Program-made: the position numbers and the translations under genes | Notes under the pieces: model-generated | What the model saw: the letters and a program-made list of their open reading frames with translations, nothing else | Told to the model about the DNA's origin: nothing | Databases searched by the model: none | Assembly: GCA_031841125.1 (NCBI GenBank) | Contig: CM063112.1 | Location: 60,069,722-60,133,721 of the forward strand | DNA length: 64,000 nucleotides | Direction: 5' to 3' | Source: Acanthococcus lagerstroemiae | Lineage: Eukaryota > Arthropoda > Insecta > Hemiptera > Eriococcidae | Shown: one piece after another, positions 22,888-32,404 of the stretch | How the letters are laid out: every line of letters starts with the position of its first letter | Position numbering within the stretch: the stretch's first letter is position 1

Positions 22888-22923
22888 CGCTGCAAATTGA
22901 GCAAATAATGACACACGAGACAT
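22888..22923 (-). CDS. Exon 1 (start codon) of the His/Gly-rich gene
   Basis: The minus strand reads ATG then SRVSLFAQFAA, followed at once by the donor GTGAGT (22887-22882). This 12-codon exon is the N-terminal half of a signal peptide and joins in phase 0 to exon 2 to give ...AQFAAILSIVSV. The A-rich context before the ATG (TTTGTTAAAATG) suits an insect start. A TTTTATATTATAG element lies 27-40 bp upstream (22950-22963), but it is too close to the ATG to be a confident TATA box, and a more distal start site is possible. The distance to exon 2 (10 kb) is the weak point of the model; the precise phase match and signal-peptide completion are the support. Confidence 0.7.
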
Positions 22924-22963
22924 TTTAACAAATTTTAGCTTAACTAACACTATAATATAAAAA

Positions 22964-23620
22964 CGGCAAAACAAGACCGAATTGGTCCGACGTGACGAGT
23001 AAATTTCGCGAGGTATTGAGATCGAGAGCGCGGAACTCAGATTCGTTGCTGGAACCTGAAACCGATGGCAACGATAAATACAGCGACGACAGACAACGTT
23101 CGTTATGCAGGCAGATTCACTTTCATTATGCTATAAAACTCCCTGCGCTCGTGTTATTATTATGAACTGAATCGCGAAAACTTGTTCCAAAATAAATACT
23201 CTCACCACTGGACTTACTTCACTTCCGGTGATGTAAAATACTATATGTCTTTGGCCGGCGCACACGGCACGCGGACCGTCGGTTCGGACTATCGGATAGG
23301 TCTACATAATTAGACTAGATAGGTACCGAAACTATAGGTATTTCCGAGACTGGTGGAGGAGGATCGGGTCGCTTCATACATTATTGATAAGCTCCCCGGA
23401 TGCCGTGAAAATAGATGTCATTCTTTCAAACTATCTGCAAAAAGTTACAGTCACGTTCATGAAAGTTCAACCCGATTGACAATTTGGTGAGCACTCACAA
23501 GACTAATCACAATCCGCTTCCTTTTCGAGACTTTTCACCACTCATATTTTGCTGTACCGGATCACCGGTCCGGCCCGGTCACTCCCAATCCACTATAAAA
23601 AGCACTCATATATTGGTCAT
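22964..23620. other. Upstream region of the His/Gly-rich gene
   Basis: Likely 5' UTR and promoter of the minus-strand gene. It is noticeably richer in CG than the intron (for example 22975-23110 and 23225-23300). No defined element can be assigned with confidence. Confidence 0.4.
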
Positions 23621-23632
23621 ACATTCGATAAT

Positions 23633-24032
23633 CAGGGTTGCCACTTTTTTTCAGGATTGGTTTCCCTGACTTTTCCCGGTTTTCCAGGCCAACTTTTCCA
23701 ATTTTCACTGACTTTTTTACAGGATTCCGAGAAAGCCCAGAGGGAGGAGAGTCACAGAAATTTTTTACAATACAGATTTTTAAAAAATCGCTATCGAGAA
23801 GAAGAAGGTACAGATGTAATTTATGTAATATTTTTCAATATTATAGACTATTTCATTGGCGAATAGATTATCATTATTCTTATGTTATGATAAAAAAAGT
23901 TTACTCTGATAAAATACGAACTCGTTTGTTATTTTCAGAAAATTTCCCTGACTTAAATGAAAATTCCCTGGCTTTTCCCTGACTGACCAAATTCCCTGAC
24001 TTTTCCCGGTTTTCCAGAAAGTGGCAACCCTG
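23633..24032. mobile_element. 400-bp MITE with CAGGGTTGCCACTTT ends and 5-bp TSD
   Basis: A perfect 15-bp inverted end, CAGGGTTGCCACTTT, bounds 400 bp. The flanks ATAAT (23628-23632 and 24033-24037) form a perfect 5-bp duplication. Just inside each end, in the same orientation, lies CCCTGACTTTTCCCGGTTTT, with further CCCTGACTTTTCC-type copies near 23950-24000. Short open frames through it are translations of these repeats, not a transposase. Confidence 0.85.
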
Positions 24033-24344
24033 ATAATACACTTACAAAGTAATACGTTATTAGTTGATTTTTTTATACAAAAACTCAGTTATTAGTTTAT
24101 GAGGGGTGTAGGAGGCTTAGCTGATTTAAAAAATAAATAAAAATCAGAATTCACTCTTGGCTGATAGCGGGGAGGGGGCACTACTAATTCCCCCTTCCCC
24201 ATACACGCTCACGCACACATCCATGGAATGAAGTTATGTGCATCGATAGAGCACATCTAGAAACAAAACGCAACTGATTTGCAGCAAATTCTATCCAATA
24301 GGAAGCAAGATTTTCACGGTTTCCCAACGCGAGTTTTCCTTTTT

Positions 24345-24560
24345 CCGACGAACCTCGAATTCAACGGCGGCGTCGAGCAAGACGTGAAGTAGCGGCGGCG
24401 GGCACTGGGACCCCGACGAGCCACGAACTCTTCAGCGGGCTAGAAGGGATGCAGAAACCCCGACGAGTCCCGAACTCGTCAGCGGGCGTGAAGCGATATA
24501 AGACGCGATTGTTCCGAGGATTCACAGAAATTTTTTATAAGACACGATTGTTCAGAGGAT
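24345..24560. repeat. GC-rich short repeats
   Basis: The motif CCGACGAGYCNCGAACTC followed by (T/G)TCAGCGG occurs near 24411 and 24464, with a more divergent copy (CCGACGAACCTCGAATTC) near 24345. It is followed by two copies of ATAAGACRCGATTGTTC (24497 and 24537). The second copy folds as GACGAGT/ACTCGTC. Strongly GC-rich compared with its neighbours. Confidence 0.6.
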
Positions 24561-24969
24561 TTAACTATTTTCGGGGGAAAGCCCTTCTATCTGAAAGTTC
24601 TCAGTCAATACTTCGCATAGGATTACTCGACCTTATAGTAAAGCTTCCTCAAAGACATAATATTATGCTCGAATTTTGGGAACGGAGGAGCCCGATGACG
24701 TCCGAAAAGTAGCCTTCACACCTTTTTCATAGTCTTATTGCGTCCGAAATGTAAACAGTCCGATTCCCTAATAGTTCGATTGCGTCCGCCATGAAATTGT
24801 GTTTCACCAAGTGACGTCATAAAATTACCTCATCTAGCATGTCGTTCTCGTTTCTATTTGCGTCCTGCTCTCTAATTGGTTGAAAAAGAAGTACTCTTTC
24901 GCCTCAAATTCTATAGTTTTGGTTTTTTTATGTGCTGAGGCTTTGTGACCCTCTTTCTGTCAATCGAGG

Positions 24970-25215
24970 ATGGAGTCTGGATGAGTCATAGCCCAGCCTC
25001 AGAGAGTCTAAATAGAGTCAAAAAGTCTGAACGAATCCGAGAGAGTCTCGCATGCCTCAAAATGTGGTCTGATGAATCTCAAGGAGTCAGCATGAGTCCC
25101 ATCAGAGTCTAACAAGGCTTAACAAGAGGCTGATTGAGTTCTAGCGGAAACTGATAGTCTTTAGGAAAAGTAGGAAACGCAATCTGGATGTGTCTTTTAG
25201 AGTGTGAGTGGTCTT
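24970..25215. repeat. AGTC array 1, 10-11-bp period
   Basis: A degenerate array in which AGTC-type starts (AGTCTGGATG, AGTCTAAATAG, AGTCTGAACG, AGTCAGCATG, AGTCCCATCAG, AGTCTAACAAG) follow each other at 10 or 11 bp. Stops in all frames argue against coding. Confidence 0.7.
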
Positions 25216-26554
25216 AACCCTTTCGCTCCCAACAGGATACCGTTCGTCCCAACGGTTTTTGAGAAATTCTACAAGGTCAAAAATACCTTGAAAACAGTAT
25301 TAGTTGTATCCCACTGGTAGAGTACCTACAGAAGCATATCTTAGCTCACTCACGTCTCGGTAGATGGCGTGGTTGTTTCGGAAATAATTTTCTTGACTCT
25401 CATTCTAATCCGTAGATACCACACTTTGAAATTTATGTTTTTCTGTGTTTTTCAGCATCAGAAATAACATTTTTACGATGACTTACGAAACTTCCATTAT
25501 TCTATTACTGCGAATTGTCGAACAGAGATACCGATCAGGAAAAGGATTCACGGCCACAGAACTTCATGTTGATATTTGCTTCGCTGTAATCTTAGATTTG
25601 TGGTGTCCCTGAGCAGGGAGAATGAGTTCAAAATTTAAAAAATGTGATGTGGTTATCGTTTCATAGGTTCGCTGATAATAGGCTGACCCCCATTTCAAAA
25701 TTATGTTCCTTGTGGGGGACGATATCTCAAAATCTTAAACAATGCAATAAGTAGGTATGTCGTAGAATAGGTTTCATGGGTCGCAACTCATTTCTGATAA
25801 CAATTTTATCAGTACATATTTTTGAGTATTGGCATCCATGGGATGGTCGGACTGAAACTGAAAATCCAGAAAATATACTATGAATAGCCAGATTTTGAGA
25901 ACTGCTGAGTTCATTTTTGACACTAATACTGGCCCTAAATGAAAATTATTAGCATACAGTACAAAGTCAACAATACAGAGAATTTCGAGCTTGAAGAGCA
26001 AGATTCTGCCCCCTCTATTTTGTGATGTTTTAATAGGTATGTATATGGTCTAACAGATTTCAAACTTTATATACAGATAGTTGACTAGTAGTTCATTTTT
26101 TAATAGTTTTTCAGTAGTGCGTTTCTGCAAGTTATTTGATCCATAAAATAGTAACTGGAAACGGAGACACATCAAAAACATTGTTCTTTGGGATAATCCG
26201 AATTTTTTTATTTCAGAATTTAAATTTTGTCGACTGAAAAACTAATTAAATCTGCAAATAAAAGAAATTCTTAGTTCTTTTAATTTAACCAGCTGATTTG
26301 TCATAAAATATACTACTGAACTTTTCGGAAATACTATTGAAACACTTCTCAAAACTTTTACTTAAAACTACTCAGTTTGAATTTTCGACAAGCACGATAC
26401 TACTGTTTTTACGGGATGCCTCAGATTTTTCTACAGCCCTCTTCTCCAAAGCGATTTTTTCAATCGGTAAGACTATATTAGTAACAAGTGTAAATATACA
26501 GGGCAGGCAGGAGGGGGGATTTTCCTCGTCGAGAAAAATATTGAAACCAAAAAG
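25216..26554. other. No gene recognised
   Basis: AT-rich stretch between two AGTC arrays. Open frames at 25774-26001 and 26337-26630 have no recognisable domain. Confidence 0.45.
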
Positions 26555-27252
26555 GTTTCACAAATGGCAGAGTCCTATAGGGCCTCAAACAAGCCTGCCA
26601 GAATCCTTCAAAGAGTTTCAAGACTCCTAAAAAGGGGTGAAAGGTGTACTGAAATTCTTAAATAAATCTACAAGAGTCGTAGCGAGTTTTAAACCAGTTT
26701 AGAAGAGTCTTATAGAATTTTAAGTAAGTTTTTGAGGATCGTACATCACGTTTCAAAAGTTACAGGGAGTTTTAAAAAAAAAACTCAAAAAGTCATAATT
26801 AAACTTTGATAGGGCCTAATTAAATTTGGAGGAGTCTGAAAGAGTATTCAGCGAGTCAAAAAATAAAAAGCATATAGAGCCATGAATGAGTCTTCGACGG
26901 TCTCAGCATATCATCTCAAGATGGTCTAGTACCTAACGTGTTAAGGAGCATCTCCTGATTTTGAACAAGTGTCGAAGAAATTTTATTAGTCTTGACTCAG
27001 TCTAGAAGAGCCGTAGAAAGTCCTAAACGAATTTTAAATCATCAGTAAGTTTTAAAGAAGAATCTTGAAAATTTTTGAAATTATCGGAGAGGATTTTAAA
27101 TAAGCACTGAAAAGTCTTCTTTAGAATCTTGAGTCTTAAGAATCTCGAAGATCTATAATCAAACCTAGAAAAGTCACTAAGGGTCGTAAACGAATTTTGA
27201 ACAAGTTTAGCGAGTCTTAAAGAAGTCTGGAAGAACCTGGAAGAGTTTGAAT
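26555..27252. repeat. AGTC array 2, 10-11-bp period
   Basis: Same unit type as array 1. For example, AGTCGTAGCG, AGTTTTAAACC, AGTTTAGAAG and AGTCTTATAG are consecutive at 10, 11 and 10 bp. It is interrupted at its right edge by the LINE at 27247, so the array predates that insertion or formed its target. Confidence 0.7.
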
Positions 27253-28115
27253 ACGAAAGATGCTAACAACTATTCGATGGCACTGGATGAGAGCGTCACT
27301 ATCCTCCAAGTAGAGGTTATGGCGATGACGGTGGCCATTGATAAAAGTCAGCAGAAGGGCCTTATTAATGAGCAGATCTATATCTGTACAGACAGTCCAT
27401 CGGCTATTAAGGCACTATGGGCACACCGAACTACATCCCTGGGGGTGGCGGACTGCGTTAACAAACTGTACATCCTAGCTCAAGAGAACCGTGCCGCCAT
27501 ACTATGAACACCGGGACACTGCGGCATTAAAGGGAACATGATCGCTGACAAGCTAGCGAAGGAGGGCATAAAGAAGGAACTGGCAACGCCCAGGCCGTGT
27601 CTTCATAGCGTCATAAAATCCAAAAGGTGAAGGCTCAGATAAGTAAGCAGACGGAAATGCACTGGCGGTCGGCCAGTGGCATGAACGTCAGTAAAACACT
27701 GATAGGGGACACCCCCAGTAAGTATGCCAAGTTCCTATTAGGGCTTGACAGGAAACATGCGAGGCTCATGGTCGGACTACTAACCGGTCATGGGGCCACA
27801 AAACACATGTGGTATAAAATAGGAGTGGTAAGAAGCGGCTCCTGTAGGTACTGTGGAGAAGAGGAAGAAACCTCGATACATATCATATGTCGGTGCCCAG
27901 CAAAATAGCCAGGACAAGACGCGAAGCATTGGCGCTAGAATATCTAGCACCCAGTGAAGTCAAAGGGATAGAGCTAAGTAAAATTCTCACTTTGGCTATA
28001 AAAGTGAGGCTACTGAGCTGATCCTTAACAGCAACTTGAGGAATAGTGCAATGGACTGCAAAGTCTGAGCGCTCGGTGCATGTAGCGCCACCTCACACAC
28101 AAATGTAATGTAATG
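27247..28115 (+). pseudogene. 5'-truncated LINE: RNase H domain and 3' end
   Basis: Encodes the back half of a non-LTR retrotransposon ORF2. RNase H motifs are seen in order: the catalytic Glu in VEVMAM, the Asp in CTDSPSAIKAL, and PGHCGIKGN...ADKLAKEG. After these come the C-terminal stretch MHWRSASGMNVSKTL and a CX2C-X(9)-H zinc-binding tail (CRYCGEEEETSIHIICRCP). The RT domain and the first RNase H Asp are missing. A TGA near 27505 replaces the Trp expected before TPGH, and a frameshift follows, so it is dead. The 3' end runs into an AATGTAATGTAATG tail at 28101-28115. Jockey/R1/LOA-like by layout; clade not resolved. Confidence 0.8.
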
Positions 28116-28625
28116 CAAGACTGCACGGGCGGACGGCCAGTGGCATGAATGTCAGCAAAACTCTAATAAGGGACATCCCCAGTAAGTGCGCCGAGTTCCT
28201 ACTAGGGCTTGACAGTGACAGAAGACATGCAAGGCTCATGGTCGGACTACTAACTGGTCATGGGGCCACAAAACACATCTGGTATAAAATAGGAGAGGCG
28301 AAAAGCGGTCCTCACATCATATGTCAATGCCCAGGAATAGCTGGGGCAAGACGCGAAGCACTAAGAGTACCCAGCCAGTGAATTCAAAGGGATTGGCTCC
28401 CCAAACACCGCATCCCTGGCCCAGGAAATTACCCTTTCGAGTATCGCATCAGTGACGAAGTCAAAGGGGTAGAACTCAGTAAAATTCTCATTCTAGCTAT
28501 AAAATCGAGGCTACTGAGCTGATCCTTAATAGCAATCTGAGAAAAAGTGCAAACGACTACAACGTCTGAGCACTCGGCGCATACAGTGCGACCTTACACA
28601 AATGTATGTACGTATGTATACCAAA
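28116..28625 (+). pseudogene. Second, shorter copy of the same LINE 3' end
   Basis: Begins right at the tail of the first copy and repeats from the GGACGGCCAGTGGCATGAA region onward (SGMNVSKTL..., LLTGHGATKHIWYKIG). The zinc-binding segment is partly deleted. It ends in ACAAATGTATGTACGTATG, matching the first copy's tail style. A ~70-bp stretch at 28392-28455 is absent from copy 1. Confidence 0.8.
28392..28455 (-). repeat. Dispersed repeat, copy 3, inside the second LINE copy
   Basis: In reverse complement it reads CACTGATGCGATACTCGAAA and continues to a GGGGAGCCAAT end, as at 1889 and 9594. It is flanked by similar CAGTGA...TCAAAGGG sequences, which in copy 1 of the LINE occur only once. 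That pattern looks like an insertion with a ~16-bp duplication, or a deletion in copy 1. Confidence 0.55.
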
Positions 28626-30055
28626 AGAAAGTCCTAATTCATAAGTTTTTAGGTTAATTTAACAGTGTGAGGATTATATAACCCCCCCTCCCGCCATCCT
28701 TAACGTTACTCGAGTAGTTCAGAAAAAATAGTCAAGTACCTCTTATGAAATTTTTTTATTTCTTTCATAATTCACTTGCGAGTCGAAAAATTTGACAAAC
28801 CATTAAAAAATGTATATTTTCGTATAAATACAGAATATATTTAATATTGTAGACGATTATGAGCGTCGCATATATTATAATAAACGTCCAAAACCAGTTA
28901 AGGACAGAAATTGCCGAATTATTGTGTCTAGAATATATATAGCCCGTTGATCATTTGCTTTACTGCCCTTACACATACGGCTCATTGGCTAACTGACTTA
29001 ACTTAATCTGCTAAATTGAATTTTTATCGCCTTAGTCTTCGTTATTATGGTACTTACGCGAGTATGTGGTCTTAATTAACAAAAATTATAATCGGGTGGC
29101 ATAAATCATACGCACTTAATAGGCTGGTCTTACATGACTTAACAAGAGTACTCTTTCATGACTGGCTTGAAAGATGAACCACCGGAATTGCGGTTTCGTA
29201 TGTAAATAGATGAAAAGGAATGTCTAATGAGCTCTAACGTCAATTAACCTACCAGAAGTTTATTAATGTTCGCATTTGCACGCGAAAAATGAACTCGCAA
29301 GCGTCAAATATTCCGATTGTTATGCATTTTCGCATGTATAACGTAGTGAACTAACGGCTCAAACTTGAAGTTTTCTTGAGCTGAATTCAGTTGTAGGTTC
29401 AATATTACAATTCTGTACGAACAGATTGCGCTAAATGTGCCCATAGAGGGCTGATTTCTCAATTTCATAAGCGAATTAAAAATTCAGTGAACCATTTGGT
29501 ACCACTGAGCATACTTTGTTATGTTCCGTGAATCTCAAAAATTTGAACGTACTGAAGTTATTGAATTTTAAACATTTGGAATTTAAATGCGAAATAATGC
29601 GAAAAATGGAGTAATAAATTCTCATTGTGGCCACTTTTTGTCAGAAATGTCTACTTGTAATTCTAATGTGACTACCATAGTTTCATTACAGGAGCATAAA
29701 TACTTAGAAGACAGATGTGCTCAGCACGGCCTCTTTCCATCTTAATTTGGCCACCGAGTTTTAATCATATAATTACTTATCAATTCTTCAGCATTTATTA
29801 CGTAATTTTCAAATTTTTTATAAACAAGCAGTTGCCAAAATGAAAGAGGCCGAAAATGAAAAAAAAGGGGAAAAAGTGTCGGAAGATATACGTATTATAA
29901 TAAAAACTTTTATACTGGCCCGAAATAACTTCGCAATAACAGTAAATCTACAAACCTAAAAAATATCCGTTGGTGCAAAAACAAAAATGTTGTGTACCTG
30001 CACCCTCCCCTGTCTATTCAATGGCGCATAAACTTAGACCCTAACACAAAAGTAA
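28626..30055. other. No gene recognised
   Basis: AT-rich DNA without supported open frames. Confidence 0.5.
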
Positions 30056-30057
30056 TT

Positions 30058-30505
30058 GAATAGAGTAAGAGCTATCCACAAAAGAATGGAATGCTCAATT
30101 TTGGGCATAGAACTTAATGATAGAATCTCTACTCTAGTGATTCAGGAAAAAACTAGAAGTAAAGGTATAATTTATGCAGTGAGAAAGAAATGAAATTCAA
30201 GTTTGTTGGGCATGTAATTAGAACAAATAAATCTGATAAATGGTGTAAAAACTTTATAGTATAAGCCCCCTATAACTATAAGAGAAAAAGAGGCAGGCTG
30301 GGTATGAGATAGGAATATGAGATAGTAAAAAGGATGGGAGACTATATGGGCGAGAACTGCTCTAAACCGAAAAATCTGGAAACTGGTGGGAGAGGCATGT
30401 GCCCAACTGTGGGCTGTTTGAGTAGGGAGTTTTGGTGGGCCAGTGTAACTGAAGTACGTTGAAATGTGATTTTGTACCAACTACTTATGCAAATAAAGCT
30501 GCTAT
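30058..30505 (+). pseudogene. LINE ORF2 C-terminal tail and 3' UTR
   Basis: Across three frames it reads RMECSILGIELNDRI, then KFKFVGHVIRTNKSDKWC, KRKRGR, EIVKRMG and finally RTALNRKIWKLVGEACAQ, then a stop. This order is the classic end of an insect LINE polymerase (ERSILGI...WAGHVAR...DNRWT...KRGRPPTRW...W...AEAY). Frame shifts between blocks and internal stops show it is dead. An AATAAA lies at 30492-30497 near the end of similarity. The same family supplies 57206-57420. Confidence 0.75.
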
Positions 30506-30569
30506 TATATAATTGTAAATTCTGATTCCTTTCTTTTTTACAGAGAAAAACTGAAATTGAATGCGCTTC

Positions 30570-31330
30570 GTCGAAGTTTTACCAAGTCTTAAAAAATCCT
30601 ACAGTAGTCTAAAAAGTCTGAAAAAATTCTGAACAATAATGAAAGAGTCGTGAAAATAGTAAATGAACATTGAAGAATAGGGAGATTTAAATAGGATTAG
30701 AAGAGCCTTATAGAGAAGCAAGTTTCCGAGAATTGTCACAAGGTTTCGGAGAGTCTAAAAGAGCCTTAGAAAGTCTTCAAGCATCGAAGAGTCCTGATCA
30801 AGTGTGGACGGGTCGACGAGTCTTCATTAGGTCTAAAAGATTTGTAAAGAGATGCGAACAAAAATTTTCAACAGTCTTGGTGAATTTTAAAAAAGTTCGG
30901 CGGATCTTACAATAGATCAAAAGATTCTTAAAGAGCATATAAAAGAATCTTCATACATTTTGATTAAATCTGGTAGAGTTTTATTAACGTTTGGAAGAAT
31001 TATAAGACCCTTAAACATGCCTTGAGCGGCCAGAGCGAGTCTGAAATAAGAGTATAACAAAGTCTTAAATCTGGAGAACTTCAATGAGCATTGAAGTGGT
31101 TGAGTTTTGCGGGGTCTCAGAGAGTTTTATACGAGTCTCAGAAAGTTTCAAGAATTTTAAACAGTCCTGGTAATGTCTTAATAAGTCTTAATCAAATCTT
31201 GAAGAGTCACAAAGAATCGCGAACGAGTCTTAAAAACAATTTCGGAAAAACATGAAATACTCTTAGTTTGAAGCAAATCTAGGATAGTCCAAGAATTCGT
31301 ACGAAAGTACTCAAGATTGAAGAGTTTTGG
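30570..31330. repeat. AGTC array 3, 10-11-bp period
   Basis: AGTTTTACCA, AGTCTTAAAAA, ATCCTACAGT, AGTCTAAAA and AGTCTGAAAAA follow each other at 9-11 bp, and similar units continue to about 31330. It lies immediately after the LINE tail at 30505. Confidence 0.7.
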
Positions 31331-31334
31331 CTCG

Positions 31335-31910
31335 TATTAAAAATGCTCAATCTCCCTCCTCAAGAGACAGAATCATGAAAAACGTGAAAAAGTCTTCAAA
31401 GATAATTGCCCAATTTAGAATCCAGTGAGTTGAAGAAATTTGACACCTAGCTTTGGAATGTATTGATTTTAATTATCAACATCAATAAGAAAATACTCGA
31501 GCCACAAATTGTTCAAAACTGTGCGTATTTCCCTTTGACTTACTCAGTTAATTAGTATCGCGAAAACAAAAAATTATCTAAGTACTTGGAAAGGAAAGAG
31601 GGACATTGACTTATTTTACATTTTGAATTTCTCCTCCTAAGATTACTTTCTCGATCGGTTAATTGTATTTCCTTTATTAATTAAATCATTTTTAAATTGA
31701 AAATTATAACATTTACTGCTATGATATTACAGTTCACTACATTCTCTTGTTGAATTTATTAAATAACTGGTGCTTTTAGATTTTTTTCTCAAATCTCAGG
31801 CCTGCTTAGAATATCTTACTATTAGGAATTGAAGGTAAAATAATATAGCCATTTACATAATTTTTCATCGACTGTACTCTTCCTCTTAAAATGAGGAGTC
31901 TAGGAGAACA
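31335..31910. other. No gene recognised
   Basis: AT-rich sequence. Confidence 0.5.
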
Positions 31911-31912
31911 GC

Positions 31913-32402
31913 CTTTTGCAAGAGTGTTATAAGTTCAATTTTGGCAGTTTTGAGTTGAGCGGTGTAACAAAAAGTACTTTTTACAAGTAACGTGATGGTA
32001 GCACTGGATTTTCAGTGCGATCACTCAAAAAGAAGAAAAAAAAAGAGAACGATGTCGGGATTCTGCAAGAATGTTATAAGTCCATTCCAACGCTGAACGT
32101 TCACCATCCACAGCTGTGGCACGCCCTCTGTTCATTCACGGATTTACAACATTTTATGCAACTTTGCACTTCACTTATTTGTTTAAAATGTTTTAAGTCA
32201 CGACTCGTTTTTTTTTTTTGTAGCTCTACAAAATGCGTTATAATCAACAAAAAAATCTGAAATTAAAGGGAGCTCTACCAAAACGGTGCTGCTACCTACT
32301 GTTATTTTTTTCAAACTGCCAACACTACTCAGGCGCTCATCGTCTTGTCACTCCCCTGAAAAATCGCGTTTTTGGACTTATAACACTCTTACAAAAGCGT
32401 AT
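31913..32402. mobile_element. Possible foldback element with GCAAGAGTGTTATAAGT ends
   Basis: CTTTTGCAAGAGTGTTATAA near 31913 is mirrored by TTATAACACTCTTACAAAAG near 32378. A third copy (CTGCAAGAATGTTATAAGTC) sits inside near 32062. No clear target duplication, so the boundaries are uncertain. Confidence 0.4.
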
Positions 32403-32404
32403 TC

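Noticed and set aside
22950..22963. TATA box for the His/Gly-rich gene
   Set aside because: Only ~27-40 bp from the start codon, leaving almost no leader; no initiator could be identified, so it is mentioned under exon 1 but not called.
24464..24495. Hammerhead ribozyme in the CTGACGAG-like hairpin
   Set aside because: The minus strand has CTGACGAG and a stem, but the required GAAA-type core after stem II and the cleavage site are absent.
24811..24818. CRE-like TGACGTCA site
   Set aside because: A single 8-bp match with no gene start nearby; expected by chance at this length.
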